This document shows positions 42,057 through 51,591 of a stretch of 64,000 nucleotides of DNA, one piece after another (positions within the stretch are counted from its first letter, which is position 1; each line of letters starts with the position of its first letter). Below the pieces are notes generated by a model. The model was not told where the DNA came from and made no database searches. It saw only the letters and a list, made by a program, of their open reading frames with translations. The translations under genes were made by a program, and so were the position numbers. Source of the stretch: Methylotenera_A sp046594915 (GTDB taxonomy: Bacteria > Pseudomonadota > Gammaproteobacteria > Burkholderiales > Methylophilaceae); assembly GCA_046594915.1 (NCBI GenBank), contig JBKJRC010000014.1, forward strand, positions 146,653 to 210,652, in the 5' to 3' direction.

Positions 42057-43679
42057 TTAGTCTGTATTTTCAAATTTTAAGTTTTTATTCTTCATGAACC
42101 AGTTTTCTTTGTTATTACATGTCTTGTTGCTATAAAAATCGTATGCAATTAACAATGTGCAAAATAGATCATCTTGGCTTAATGGATAGTCATGCCAAGG
42201 CAGGACGTCTTTTATCTGATAGTCAAAGTATTTACCTGTCCATACAACTACGGGTATGTGAGTTTGTTCTTTAGGCGCAATAACATAAGGGGCGGCATGA
42301 AGGTAGATGCCATGCTCTCCTAGAGATTCTCCATGGTCTGCAACATAAAGCATAGCTGTGGAATATTTATCTTCATATTTTTTAAGGAATTTAATAACAT
42401 TAGCTAAAAAATAATCTGTATATAATATGGCATTGTCATAGGCATTATCAACTTCCTGTTTAGTGCAATCTCCCAACTCTCCAGTCATACACATTGGTTG
42501 AAATCGCCTAAAGTTTTCAGGATAGCGCCTGTAATATTCAGGACCATGATTTCCCATCTGATGTAAAACAATTAAAATGTCTTTGCCATCACGTGCTTGT
42601 ATATATTGTTCCAGACCACTTAACATTCCTATATCCCTACATTCAGTATCACAATTAGGATTTAGGGTCGGACTTTTAAAATTTTGGTAGGGTATTCTTG
42701 TCGCTACACCTTTTGAATCTGAGTTATTGTCTCGCCATATTACTTGCACACCATATTCAGCTAATACATCTAATACGTTTTCTTGTTGAAAAGCTTGATT
42801 TTCATTGTAATTAGAACGACCTAAATTTGAAAACATGCATGGCAGTGATATTTTGGTTGCTGTACCGCATGATTTGACGTTTTTGAAACTCACCACACTC
42901 AATTTCTTAAGTTCAGGATTCGTTTCTTTAGAATAACCATTTAGTGAGAAGCGATCTGCTCTTGCAGTTTCACCCACCACTAAAATGATTAATTTTTTAT
43001 GGCCTATATGAATTAATTTTTTTGTATCTTCAGCCGTATGCTTTACAACATAAATAGGTTGACGTTTGATTTTTTCAATTCCGTATGAAAATAAGGAATA
43101 AGTAAATCCTAATGGATTAGAGTATAGACGTGTAATTTTATGTTCTCGAACAAAACTAGCAAAGTCTGCTGTAAAGGGCAATATACTTAAAATAATTAAC
43201 ACTATTAAAATGGCGCCTAATCGTAGTCTCACTTTTAGCCCATTTGCAAAACTAGTCGATTTTGGCGCGAAATTAAAAACAAGTACTGATGGAACAATAC
43301 CAAATATCAATACGCGTAGTACCAATTTAATGCTCACAAGACCTGCAAATTCTTGCGGATTTGTTTCAATAATGTTACCAATCATGTCACGATCAATTAC
43401 AACGCCAAATTGATCCATGTAATAGGCAGCAAAAGCAGAAGTGATTAGAAAAGTTGCGAGAAACCATTTACTAAGTTTGCCGAAACAAATGCAGATAAAA
43501 AACAGCATGGTTGAAAAAGTAAAAAACCCCAGAAGTGCTAACACGAAAGGCCATTTTTCAACCCATGGGTATATTTCAGTCAATCGATGTAATAGAGTGG
43601 AGTTACCCGTTGCAGTAATAAATGCTGAAACAAGTAAAACTTGACGTATATTTGCAGTCAAAATCATAGATTTTTTCAA
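42057..43679 (-). CDS. eptA: Lipid A phosphoethanolamine transferase, EptA family
   Basis: A 540-residue inner-membrane enzyme: five N-terminal membrane helices, then a periplasmic sulfatase-fold domain. GETARADRFSLNGYSKETNP (metal-binding Glu) is near residues 236-255, CGTATKISLPCMFS holds the catalytic threonine near 281, and VADHGESLGEHGIYLHA holds metal ligands near 451-467. It transfers phosphoethanolamine from lipid to lipid A, lowering surface charge and polymyxin sensitivity. It overlaps the SIS-domain gene upstream by ATGA. Confidence 0.92.
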   Translation of the reverse strand: MKKSMILTANIRQVLLVSAFITATGNSTLLHRLTEIYPWVEKWPFVLALLGFFTFSTMLFFICICFGKLSKWFLATFLITSAFAAYYMDQFGVVIDRDMIGNIIETNPQEFAGLVSIKLVLRVLIFGIVPSVLVFNFAPKSTSFANGLKVRLRLGAILIVLIILSILPFTADFASFVREHKITRLYSNPLGFTYSLFSYGIEKIKRQPIYVVKHTAEDTKKLIHIGHKKLIILVVGETARADRFSLNGYSKETNPELKKLSVVSFKNVKSCGTATKISLPCMFSNLGRSNYNENQAFQQENVLDVLAEYGVQVIWRDNNSDSKGVATRIPYQNFKSPTLNPNCDTECRDIGMLSGLEQYIQARDGKDILIVLHQMGNHGPEYYRRYPENFRRFQPMCMTGELGDCTKQEVDNAYDNAILYTDYFLANVIKFLKKYEDKYSTAMLYVADHGESLGEHGIYLHAAPYVIAPKEQTHIPVVVWTGKYFDYQIKDVLPWHDYPLSQDDLFCTLLIAYDFYSNKTCNNKENWFMKNKNLKFENTD

Positions 43680-44272
43680 TATTTCAACTGGTTATGGCGC
43701 GCAAGATAATTATCTATTCCCTCACACAAACAGTGAATAACAATAGAATGAATTTCTTGAACAAAAGCGGTACGTGCATGAGAGACATTTATTAAAATAT
43801 CATTGGGAAGTAAAATTTTTGATAATAATCCTCCATCGCGTCCTGTAAGTCCAACCACCGAAATTCCCATTTTGTGAGACGCCTCAACGGCAGCAATAAT
43901 ATTGCTTGAATTACCAGATGTTGAAATAGCTAGTAACACATCTCCTGCACGACCTAGGCCATAAACTTGTCGAGCAAATACTTGTTTAAAGTGATAGTCA
44001 TTAGCAACTGCAGTCAATAATGATGTATCAGTATTTAACGCCACTGCAGGTAAAGGGCCTCGCTCATCTTCAAACCGGCCCATTAATTCTGATGTGAAAT
44101 GCTGAGCATCCGCTGCAGAACCCCCGTTGCCACAGGCCAAAATTTTATTACCTTGGCATAAAGAATGTGCGAAAAGTGAAATCGCTTCAGAAATGGGATT
44201 TTGCAAAATTACTGCTGACTCACTAATGAGATTGGCGATATCCTTGAAATGATTCACTATAAAATTATTCAT
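43676..44272 (-). CDS. gmhA: Phosphoheptose isomerase-like SIS protein (GmhA/DiaA)
   Basis: A 198-residue SIS-domain protein: ILACGNGGSAADAQHFTSEL near residues 43-62, LAISTSGNSSNIIAAVEASH near 113-132 and a C-terminal helix with EIHSIVIHCLCEGID. These fit sedoheptulose-7-phosphate isomerase, the first step of LPS heptose synthesis, or its relative DiaA, which binds DnaA. Being coupled to eptA favours an envelope role. Conserved substrate residues cannot be fully checked by eye. Confidence 0.8.
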   Translation of the reverse strand: MNNFIVNHFKDIANLISESAVILQNPISEAISLFAHSLCQGNKILACGNGGSAADAQHFTSELMGRFEDERGPLPAVALNTDTSLLTAVANDYHFKQVFARQVYGLGRAGDVLLAISTSGNSSNIIAAVEASHKMGISVVGLTGRDGGLLSKILLPNDILINVSHARTAFVQEIHSIVIHCLCEGIDNYLARHNQLKY

Positions 44273-44583
44273 TCATTTCTCCTTACCGTTCTTTTAAATC
44301 TGACAAAATTGTCGTAAATGTTTGAATGTTTGATTCATTCACTGAGGAAGCATTTCCGTAACTCTTGCATGTTGATGTCACTTCACTTCAAATTTAGATC
44401 AAATTAATAAAGTTTTAGCGGCTTAATTTTTTGGCTTCGATTACAAATCAATTAATGTTTGACAGGCTAAATAATCAAATTAATGTAAATTTTAATAAAG
44501 CCCATATTTGTGTAGATAAATACCAACCATAATTAATGTAGTTTTGAATTTAAAAAAGCTTATAAAATAAATTCGATATTTGC
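44273..44583. other. Intergenic region upstream of the gmhA-eptA operon
   Basis: About 310 AT-rich bases with no gene or repeat noticed. They hold the promoter of the gmhA-eptA-barrel operon and the end of the mgtC-like gene. Confidence 0.5.
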
Positions 44584-45036
44584 CTATTCATCACGCTCAA
44601 TTGGATCAGTAGGCGCATGATGCTTTTTCACAAATTTTGCCCAACCCGGTACATGATGTAGGCTTAGCGTGCCTAAAATTATTAAAGCAGTTAGTCCAGA
44701 GAGTAAATACATACCAAAAGCACTCGCCATGCCGACAGCCGCAGTGGCCCATAAAGTTGCAGCCGTCGTTAATCCTTGCACTCTTCCTTTTACCTGCAAA
44801 ATTACGCCTGCTCCAATAAATCCCATGCCTGCAACCACTTGCGATGCAATTCGTGTTGTTTCACCAGGTACATGGTTTGAAATAATACTAAATGCGCATG
44901 CGCCAACTGCTACTGCCATGTAGGTGCGAACACCTGCATCTCGATTGTGATTCTCACGCTCCCAACCAATTACCCCACCTAGAATTGCTGCTAAAAGAAT
45001 GCGTATCGATAAAACTAATTCTGCGTTCCAGTCCAT
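44584..45036 (-). CDS. MgtC/SapB family membrane protein
   Basis: A 150-residue membrane protein with the MgtC core: ILLAAILGGVIGWERENHNR near residues 12-31, AGVRTYMAVAVGACAF and GMGFIGAGVILQVKGRVQGL. It lacks the C-terminal domain of virulence MgtC and matches the short form. The family acts in magnesium stress and ATP synthase control. Here it ends a run of metal-transport genes, suggesting a metal homeostasis role. Confidence 0.85.
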   Translation of the reverse strand: MDWNAELVLSIRILLAAILGGVIGWERENHNRDAGVRTYMAVAVGACAFSIISNHVPGETTRIASQVVAGMGFIGAGVILQVKGRVQGLTTAATLWATAAVGMASAFGMYLLSGLTALIILGTLSLHHVPGWAKFVKKHHAPTDPIERDE

Positions 45037-45095
45037 CCTTATTACCTCTTTTGTAATTAATTATTTCGATTAGATTTAGTCTAGATAATGAATAA

Positions 45096-45821
45096 TCAAA
45101 TAAACATTTCGACGGTTAAAAGCAAAATGAATCCAACAAAAAACATGGCTGTCAAAGCGCTTGTTTCTGGCACTTCATGTGCCTCCACCAATAACTCTTC
45201 TGTCACAAGATAGAGGAGCGCGGCTAATCCAAATGCAAGAAATGCGTCTATTAACATATCTGACGCGCCTGCAAGTAAAGCTTGTCCTGCCCATGCTCCA
45301 GCAATTAAAATAAAAGAAAATCCCAACGTAATAAGAAGTATTCGGTTACGACCTGCGCCCGAGCTTTTAAGAGCAGCGGCACCTGATAAGCCTAGAAACA
45401 ATACCTCTAATGTCAATGCCACTGTTAGTAATAATCCTTGTTTTGCACCAGCGGCAAATCCAAGCCCAATAAGCAAGCCATCTATCGCTATGTCAAAACC
45501 CAAAATCATAATAAGACTGGTTGGCTGTTGTTGAGACGCAGCAATTCCCTTTTGTCCATAACTTTCAGCGAAGTGCTTAACCATTAACATTACCAATACA
45601 CCTAAAGAGAAACCTATTAAAGTGACCCATGGCATTTTACGATGGACAAGATCTGGTAATAACTCAGTAGAAAGCGCGCAAAACAAAACACCTGCCGCAA
45701 AGTGTTGCACTGCACTGATCAGTTTGGGTGACATAGTGCGCCAAATTGCTATTAAGCCACCTAACATGACAGCGGCAGCAGGATAAAGCGCAAAAATGAT
45801 GACACTTTGAGCAGTTTGCAT
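45096..45821 (-). CDS. ZIP-family metal transporter
   Basis: A 241-residue protein with about seven or eight membrane segments. The first, LSTELLPDLVHR and FDIAIDGLLIGLGFAAGAKQ, carries the acid and amphipathic helix typical of ZIP segment IV, and LVTEELLVEAHEVPETS resembles the segment V metal ligands. ZIP proteins usually import zinc, though some act in export. It sits between CDF and MgtC genes in the czc-type run, an odd companion for an efflux operon. Confidence 0.85.
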   Translation of the reverse strand: MQTAQSVIIFALYPAAAVMLGGLIAIWRTMSPKLISAVQHFAAGVLFCALSTELLPDLVHRKMPWVTLIGFSLGVLVMLMVKHFAESYGQKGIAASQQQPTSLIMILGFDIAIDGLLIGLGFAAGAKQGLLLTVALTLEVLFLGLSGAAALKSSGAGRNRILLITLGFSFILIAGAWAGQALLAGASDMLIDAFLAFGLAALLYLVTEELLVEAHEVPETSALTAMFFVGFILLLTVEMFI

Positions 45822-45854
45822 ATCTACTTCCTATTTTTAGGATTATTTGATTAT

Positions 45855-46793
45855 TTAATGATCATGAGAATGTTCATGCAGCGAATTGGAACCATCGATA
45901 AAAGTGCACACTTCAGCCTGTTTACATAAATGCGTTTCACACTGTAAAGTTGTATGAGAAATTGAGAACTTCTCAGAAAGCTTAGCTTGAAGAGTGTCAA
46001 TAAGCACTGACGATTCAATAGTTCCATCCATCAAAATATGGGCTGTTAAGCTGTTTTTACCACTTGTAATACCCCATAAATGCAAATCATGTAAGCTAAC
46101 TACACCCTTCTGATTCAAAATTTCTTTTTCCACTTCTTCAATATCAATACCTAGTGGGACACCTTCCAACAGTAGGTTTAGACTTTCTTTGAGCAATACC
46201 CATGTCCTGGGTAGAACCCACAAGCCGATTCCAACAGCAACTACAGTGTCTACCCATGCCCACCCCGTAAAGTAAATGATAATCCCGCCCAAAATTACGC
46301 CAACAGATCCAATTAGGTCACTCCAAACTTCTAAATAAGCGCCTTTTAGATTTAGGCTACTATCTTTGCCTGCACTTAATAATCGGATACTAATAAAGTT
46401 GATTATTAGTCCTAGAATAGCAATTAAGATCATGCCAACTGATTGGACTTCCACTGGACTACGAAATCGTTGCCAAGCTTCATACATGATATAAATTGCA
46501 ACACCGAAAAGCAGGAGTGCATTTAAAGTTGCGGCTAAAATTTCAAATCGGTGATACCCGTAAGTTCGATACTGGTCCGCAGGTTTCCTTGCTATTCTCA
46601 CGGCTGCTAACGCTATCCCTAGCGCCGCAGAATCGGTAAACATGTGGGCTGCATCGGACAACAGCGCAAGACTATTTAGAAAAAATCCGGCAGTGGCTTC
46701 AGCTATTAAAAAAGTAGTCGTTAAAGCAAAAGCAATCCATAATATTTTTTCATTTTGCGTACTCGGTAACGCATGGTTGTGTTCTGCACTCAT
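45855..46793 (-). CDS. czcD: CDF cation efflux protein, CzcD-like
   Basis: A 312-residue cation diffusion facilitator: six membrane segments with the zinc-site residues LLSDAAHMFTDSAALGIALA near residues 37-56 and VWSDLIGSVGVILGG near 157-171, and a C-terminal domain ending in the His-rich tail HEHSHDH. It exchanges cytosolic Zn, Co or Cd for protons. Its start overlaps the czcA stop by ATGA, so it belongs to the czc operon. Confidence 0.93.
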   Translation of the reverse strand: MSAEHNHALPSTQNEKILWIAFALTTTFLIAEATAGFFLNSLALLSDAAHMFTDSAALGIALAAVRIARKPADQYRTYGYHRFEILAATLNALLLFGVAIYIMYEAWQRFRSPVEVQSVGMILIAILGLIINFISIRLLSAGKDSSLNLKGAYLEVWSDLIGSVGVILGGIIIYFTGWAWVDTVVAVGIGLWVLPRTWVLLKESLNLLLEGVPLGIDIEEVEKEILNQKGVVSLHDLHLWGITSGKNSLTAHILMDGTIESSVLIDTLQAKLSEKFSISHTTLQCETHLCKQAEVCTFIDGSNSLHEHSHDH

Positions 46794-49700
46794 GAGTAAT
46801 CTCCTACCATATTTGTTGTTTTCGACTTAGATTTTGGTTGATTAACCAGTCTGTACAGCATTGGCAATACCAGTAAAGTCAGTATTGTGGATGACAAAAT
46901 ACCCCCAATCACTACAGTTGCCAGTGGGCGTTGCACCTCAGCTCCTGTGCCAGTTGCGATAGCCATTGGTAAAAACCCTAGAGAAGCCACTAATGCAGTA
47001 ATTAATATCGGGCGCAATCGATTTAGACTACCTTCTTGAATCGCGATATCAAGTGGTTTGCCTTCAGCGATTAGGCCTCTTATAAAAGTAATCATCACTA
47101 AACCGTTTAAAACGGCGACTCCAGATAATGCAATAAATCCAACACCAGCTGAAATTGAAAGTGGAATTCCGCGTAAATATAAAGCTAAAACACCGCCAGT
47201 TAACGCAAACGGAATGCCTGTGAATACAATTAATCCATCTTTTAGGTTGTTGAACATCATATAAAGTAAGATGAATACTAAAAGTAAAGAAATTGGCACA
47301 ACAATTTGTAAACGTTTACTAGCTGATTGCAACTGCTCAAAAGTACCGCCCCAATCGATCCAATAACCAGCTGGTATTTTTACCTCCTGTTGGATACGTT
47401 GCTGTGCTTCTGCAACATAGGAACCTATATCACGATCACGTACGTTGGCCGTTACCACAACATTTCTCTTACCATTTTCACGGCTAAACTGATTGGGGCC
47501 AGGCGCTATATCAATGGTTGCAACTTCACCAAGCTGTAAATAAACAGGTATATCGTTGTCATTAGCTATTTTTATGGGTAAACGTTTAAAACTATCCATA
47601 TCGGTTCTTAGTGCATCCGGTAGCCTTACCACAATATTAAACCTACGGTCACCCTGAAAAACTATACCCGTTTCTTTACCATTCATCGCAGTAGCAATGG
47701 CGTCTTGTACTTGAGTTATATTAACTCCTAGCCTTGCTATCTTTTGGCGATCAATATTGACCGTAAGTATCGGTAAACCTGTAGTTTGTTCAACCTTTAT
47801 GTCTTCACCGCCTTGAATTTTGGACAATATTTCAGAAATTTCTTTGGCAGTAGTATTCATCACTTCCATATCATCGCCAAAAACTTTTACCGCCACGTCG
47901 CTACGTACGCCAGAAATTAGTTCGTTAAAGCGCATCTGAATTGGCTGCGTAAACTCATAATTATTGCCTGGCACATTGCTTACCGCCTTCTGAATTTGAG
48001 CAGTTAATTCATTTTTGCTTAAATTAGGATCTGGCCATTCTGATTTTGGCTTTAGCATAATAAAGTTATCTGCAACATTGGGCGGCATTGGATCAGAAGC
48101 AATCTCCGCAGTACCTATTTTGGCAAAAATCGTATCTACCTGAGGAAACGATTTAACGGTATGTTCAAGCTCCTTTTGCATCTCAACTGCTTGAGAAAGA
48201 CTAGTGCCTGGTATACGTAAGGCATGCAGGGCAATATCACCTTCGTTTAGACTAGGTACAAATTCGCTACCCATGCGTGTGGTCAGTAAAGCACTGAGTA
48301 CAACTGATGCAATGGCAAGTGTTAGCACCAGTGCTTTATTGTCCATTACTTTGTTATAAACAGGCTGATATCCCCGTTTCGCTAAACGAATCAAATACTG
48401 TTCTTTTTCATCCACTTTTCCATTAATAAAAACCGCAACTGCAGCAGGAATGAATGTGACAGAAAACAACATAGCGCCTACTAAGGCTATGACCACGGTT
48501 AAAGCCATCGGATGAAACATTTTTCCTTCTACGCCAGTTAAAGCAAAAATGGGTAGATAAACCACCATAATGATGAGCTGACCGTAAATTAATGGCTTTC
48601 TTGCTTCTTTAGCAGCCTCAAACACCTCTGAAAAACGTTCTGAACGTGTCAATGGTCGACCTATTACACCTTGCGCATGGGCAAGTCTACGCATACAGTT
48701 TTCTACAATAACTACTGCACCATCAATGATAATGCCGAAATCCAATGCGCCTAAACTCATTAGATTTGCACTTACTTTAGCGGTGGCCATGCCAGTAAAA
48801 GTAAATAACATGGATAATGGAATAACCAGCATAGTGATAATGGCCGCGCGAATATTACCCAAGAAAATAAATAGAATGGCGATGACTAAAAGCGCACCTT
48901 CTAATAAGTTTTTCTTAACTGTGTTGATGGCTTTATCAATTAGGATAGTTCGATCATAAACAGTATTCGCGACAATGCCTGCAGGTAAAGATTTATTGAT
49001 CTCAGCTAGTTTTTTTTCTACGGCAGCAGATACTGTACGGCTATTTTCACCTGTGAGCATGAATACCGTTCCCAGTACTACTTCTTGGCTATTCTCAGTA
49101 GCGGCTCCGCTTCGTGCCTCTTTTCCGATCATTACCTCTGCGACGTCTGAAACACGTACAGGTACACCCTCTTTAGCACTGACCACTATATTGCTTATAT
49201 CCACCATGTCCTTCACTTGGCCAGGTACACGGATCAAATATTGTTCACCCGACTTTTCAATAAAACCTGCGCCCATGTTGGCATTGTTATTTTCTAAAGC
49301 GGTAACTAAATCATCAATTGAAAGACCCCTAGCTGTCAGCTTTTCAGCTGAAGGTGCGACTTGATATTGCTTAACATAACCGCCAATTGTATTAATCTCA
49401 TTTACACCTGGAACGTTGCGTAATTGAGGTTTAATAATCCAATCTTGTACCTCTCTTAAATCCATTGGGGTATAAGGTGTTTTATCAGGTTTTAAAGCGC
49501 CTTCTTTCGCCTCAACAGTCCACATAAAGATCTCACCTAAGCCAGTAGATGTAGGCCCCATTTCAGGCAAAATGCCATCAGGTAGCTTCTCTTTGGCTTG
49601 CTGAATGCGTTCGCTAACCAATTGCCTTGCGAAGAAAATGTCGGTACCTTCCTCAAAAATGACGGTTACTTGAGAAAGACCATAACGAGAAATGGATCTT

Positions 49701-49945
49701 GTTTGTTCTAATTTAGGCAACCCTGCCATCACGGTTTCTATAGGGTAGGTGATTCGCTGCTCAGTCTCTAATGGCGCATAACCAGGAGCTGATGTGTTAA
49801 TTTGAACTTGTATATTGGTAATATCTGGTACCGCATCAATTGGTAGTTTTTGGTAGCTAAACATACCTAACACAGCAATAGCTAAGACCATTATTAAGGT
49901 TAACCATCGTTGATCAATTGCAAATCGAATTATCTTTTCAAACAT
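46790..49945 (-). CDS. czcA: Heavy-metal RND efflux pump, CzcA
   Basis: From the ATG at 49945, eleven codons inside the longest frame and just after AAAGGAGC, the protein has 1051 residues and begins MFEKIIRFAIDQRWLTLIMV. It has twelve membrane segments and the heavy-metal motif LDFGIIIDGAVVIVEN near residues 399-414, which carries proton-relay acidic residues and separates Zn/Co/Cd CzcA from Cu CusA types. It drives divalent cations across the envelope with CzcB and CzcC encoded upstream. Confidence 0.95.
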   Translation of the reverse strand: MFEKIIRFAIDQRWLTLIMVLAIAVLGMFSYQKLPIDAVPDITNIQVQINTSAPGYAPLETEQRITYPIETVMAGLPKLEQTRSISRYGLSQVTVIFEEGTDIFFARQLVSERIQQAKEKLPDGILPEMGPTSTGLGEIFMWTVEAKEGALKPDKTPYTPMDLREVQDWIIKPQLRNVPGVNEINTIGGYVKQYQVAPSAEKLTARGLSIDDLVTALENNNANMGAGFIEKSGEQYLIRVPGQVKDMVDISNIVVSAKEGVPVRVSDVAEVMIGKEARSGAATENSQEVVLGTVFMLTGENSRTVSAAVEKKLAEINKSLPAGIVANTVYDRTILIDKAINTVKKNLLEGALLVIAILFIFLGNIRAAIITMLVIPLSMLFTFTGMATAKVSANLMSLGALDFGIIIDGAVVIVENCMRRLAHAQGVIGRPLTRSERFSEVFEAAKEARKPLIYGQLIIMVVYLPIFALTGVEGKMFHPMALTVVIALVGAMLFSVTFIPAAVAVFINGKVDEKEQYLIRLAKRGYQPVYNKVMDNKALVLTLAIASVVLSALLTTRMGSEFVPSLNEGDIALHALRIPGTSLSQAVEMQKELEHTVKSFPQVDTIFAKIGTAEIASDPMPPNVADNFIMLKPKSEWPDPNLSKNELTAQIQKAVSNVPGNNYEFTQPIQMRFNELISGVRSDVAVKVFGDDMEVMNTTAKEISEILSKIQGGEDIKVEQTTGLPILTVNIDRQKIARLGVNITQVQDAIATAMNGKETGIVFQGDRRFNIVVRLPDALRTDMDSFKRLPIKIANDNDIPVYLQLGEVATIDIAPGPNQFSRENGKRNVVVTANVRDRDIGSYVAEAQQRIQQEVKIPAGYWIDWGGTFEQLQSASKRLQIVVPISLLLVFILLYMMFNNLKDGLIVFTGIPFALTGGVLALYLRGIPLSISAGVGFIALSGVAVLNGLVMITFIRGLIAEGKPLDIAIQEGSLNRLRPILITALVASLGFLPMAIATGTGAEVQRPLATVVIGGILSSTILTLLVLPMLYRLVNQPKSKSKTTNMVGDYS

Positions 49946-49989
49946 TAGAAAGCTCCTTTGAATAAACCACAGATGCAAAATTCATTACA

Positions 49990-51579
49990 TTAATGATCAT
50001 GGCTTGCTCCTGCTTTACCAATGTCTGCTTTAATCAAAAAGCTGTTTCCCGCTGCATATTTTTCCCCAGCGTTTAAGCCTTCTAATACCTCAACATACTT
50101 TTCATCTTGACGACCCAACTTAACCGGCCTTGCTTCGAAGTAAGTGCCATAGCGACCAAATACAACTACCTCTTCATTCAGAGATTGGACACCTTCAACT
50201 GAAATCGCCAATGGCACATCCACCTCATTTGAAGTAAGTTCAATATTGACAGGTAGGCCAGGCAACCATGTTCTATCCGAATTATTGAGAACCACTCTTG
50301 CCATCGCTGTGCGTGATTGCTCCCCAACCAATGAACCTACGTACCCGATTTTGCCTACAGTTTGAGCGTCGAAAGCTGTTGATTTAACAACTACTTGCTG
50401 TCCAGCTTTAACCGTGATGATGTCTTTGGCATAAATGGTCATTTCAGCCCAGACTGTTGATAAGTCAGACACTTCAAATAAACTGTCAATTTCACTTACA
50501 ACCTGTCCCTGACTGACCTTTTTTGAAGTGACTACACCATCAATCGGAGAGCGGATGTCATAACGCGTTTGACCAGCTCCGCCGGTACCAGCACCTAGCG
50601 CACCTAATTTTTGCTGTACTCGACTAAGGTTGATTTCTGCTTCTTGTAAATCATTTTCCGCCTGAAGGTAATCTTGTTGAGCAGAAATTTTTTCTTCCCA
50701 AAGTTGCTTCTCGCGTTTATAGGTTGTGCGTGCTAGCGCTACTCTTTTCTGAGCGGCTAATAAGTCACTGCGCACTTCTGCAATCATTTGGCTAGATAGT
50801 GTCGCCAATACTTGCCCTTTACGCACTTTATCGCCCGCATTAACGCTAACTTTTTCTATTATTCCTCCCACTCTAGGAACAATGGTTACACTGTTATCAG
50901 CATTTAGTTTGATTTCACCCTGTAATTTCAAAATGCCTTTAATTTTTGCAGGACCTGCAGTAAGCACTTCAACAGAATTTAATGTCAGTTGTTTATCAGA
51001 CATTGAAATCCTGCCTTCAACTTGGCTGTATGAAAAGCTATAACTTTTATTGTTATATTGTGAATTAAGATGCACTTCAAAAGAGTGAGGCTCCGCCACC
51101 ACTTCTGCACTTTTAAGGTAATCTTTTTCTTTAGAAAAACTATACTTTTCGGGTTTTCTACCTAATCGTTCTACGTTAACACTTACTTTAGATAAAACTG
51201 GATCTAACGCTTTTTCATCTAAGTAGGTATAAATTCTGAATTCTGGCGAGGTATCTTCTTCAAAAATTGTAATCTCTACACCATAGTTATCTTTTACAAA
51301 TAATTTCCCGCCATGTGGGCCTCTTAAAACTTCTTCCGGTTGCGTTGCATGTTGCTTTTCATGATCTTCTGTTGCTTTCTTATCAATGCCAGTTGATTCA
51401 TCATGTGTCCCTTCTTCACTTTCTGAGTGCACTTCACCTTCAGAATGTTCTTCAGTCATCGCTTTAGGCTTTTCGGCTTTTAGTATCAATCCACCTAATA
51501 CAATGCTGATAATGATGACCACAATAATTGCGATCACTTGCCCCGTTTTTTTGCTGCTTTTATTAAAATTCAATGTCAT
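49990..51579 (-). CDS. czcB: Czc-type membrane fusion protein CzcB
   Basis: A 529-residue periplasmic adaptor. It has an N-terminal membrane anchor (residues about 13-33), a Glu/His-rich metal-binding stretch (TEEHSEGEVHSESEEGTHDE), a long N-terminal extension, then lipoyl halves (VPRVGGIIEKVSVNAGDKV and YDIRSPIDGVVTSKKVSQG) flanking a coiled-coil hairpin (residues about 275-325). The extra N-terminal domain is typical of CzcB-type adaptors. It links CzcA to CzcC and may load metal. Confidence 0.93.
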   Translation of the reverse strand: MTLNFNKSSKKTGQVIAIIVVIIISIVLGGLILKAEKPKAMTEEHSEGEVHSESEEGTHDESTGIDKKATEDHEKQHATQPEEVLRGPHGGKLFVKDNYGVEITIFEEDTSPEFRIYTYLDEKALDPVLSKVSVNVERLGRKPEKYSFSKEKDYLKSAEVVAEPHSFEVHLNSQYNNKSYSFSYSQVEGRISMSDKQLTLNSVEVLTAGPAKIKGILKLQGEIKLNADNSVTIVPRVGGIIEKVSVNAGDKVRKGQVLATLSSQMIAEVRSDLLAAQKRVALARTTYKREKQLWEEKISAQQDYLQAENDLQEAEINLSRVQQKLGALGAGTGGAGQTRYDIRSPIDGVVTSKKVSQGQVVSEIDSLFEVSDLSTVWAEMTIYAKDIITVKAGQQVVVKSTAFDAQTVGKIGYVGSLVGEQSRTAMARVVLNNSDRTWLPGLPVNIELTSNEVDVPLAISVEGVQSLNEEVVVFGRYGTYFEARPVKLGRQDEKYVEVLEGLNAGEKYAAGNSFLIKADIGKAGASHDH

Positions 51580-51591
51580 GATTCATTATCC

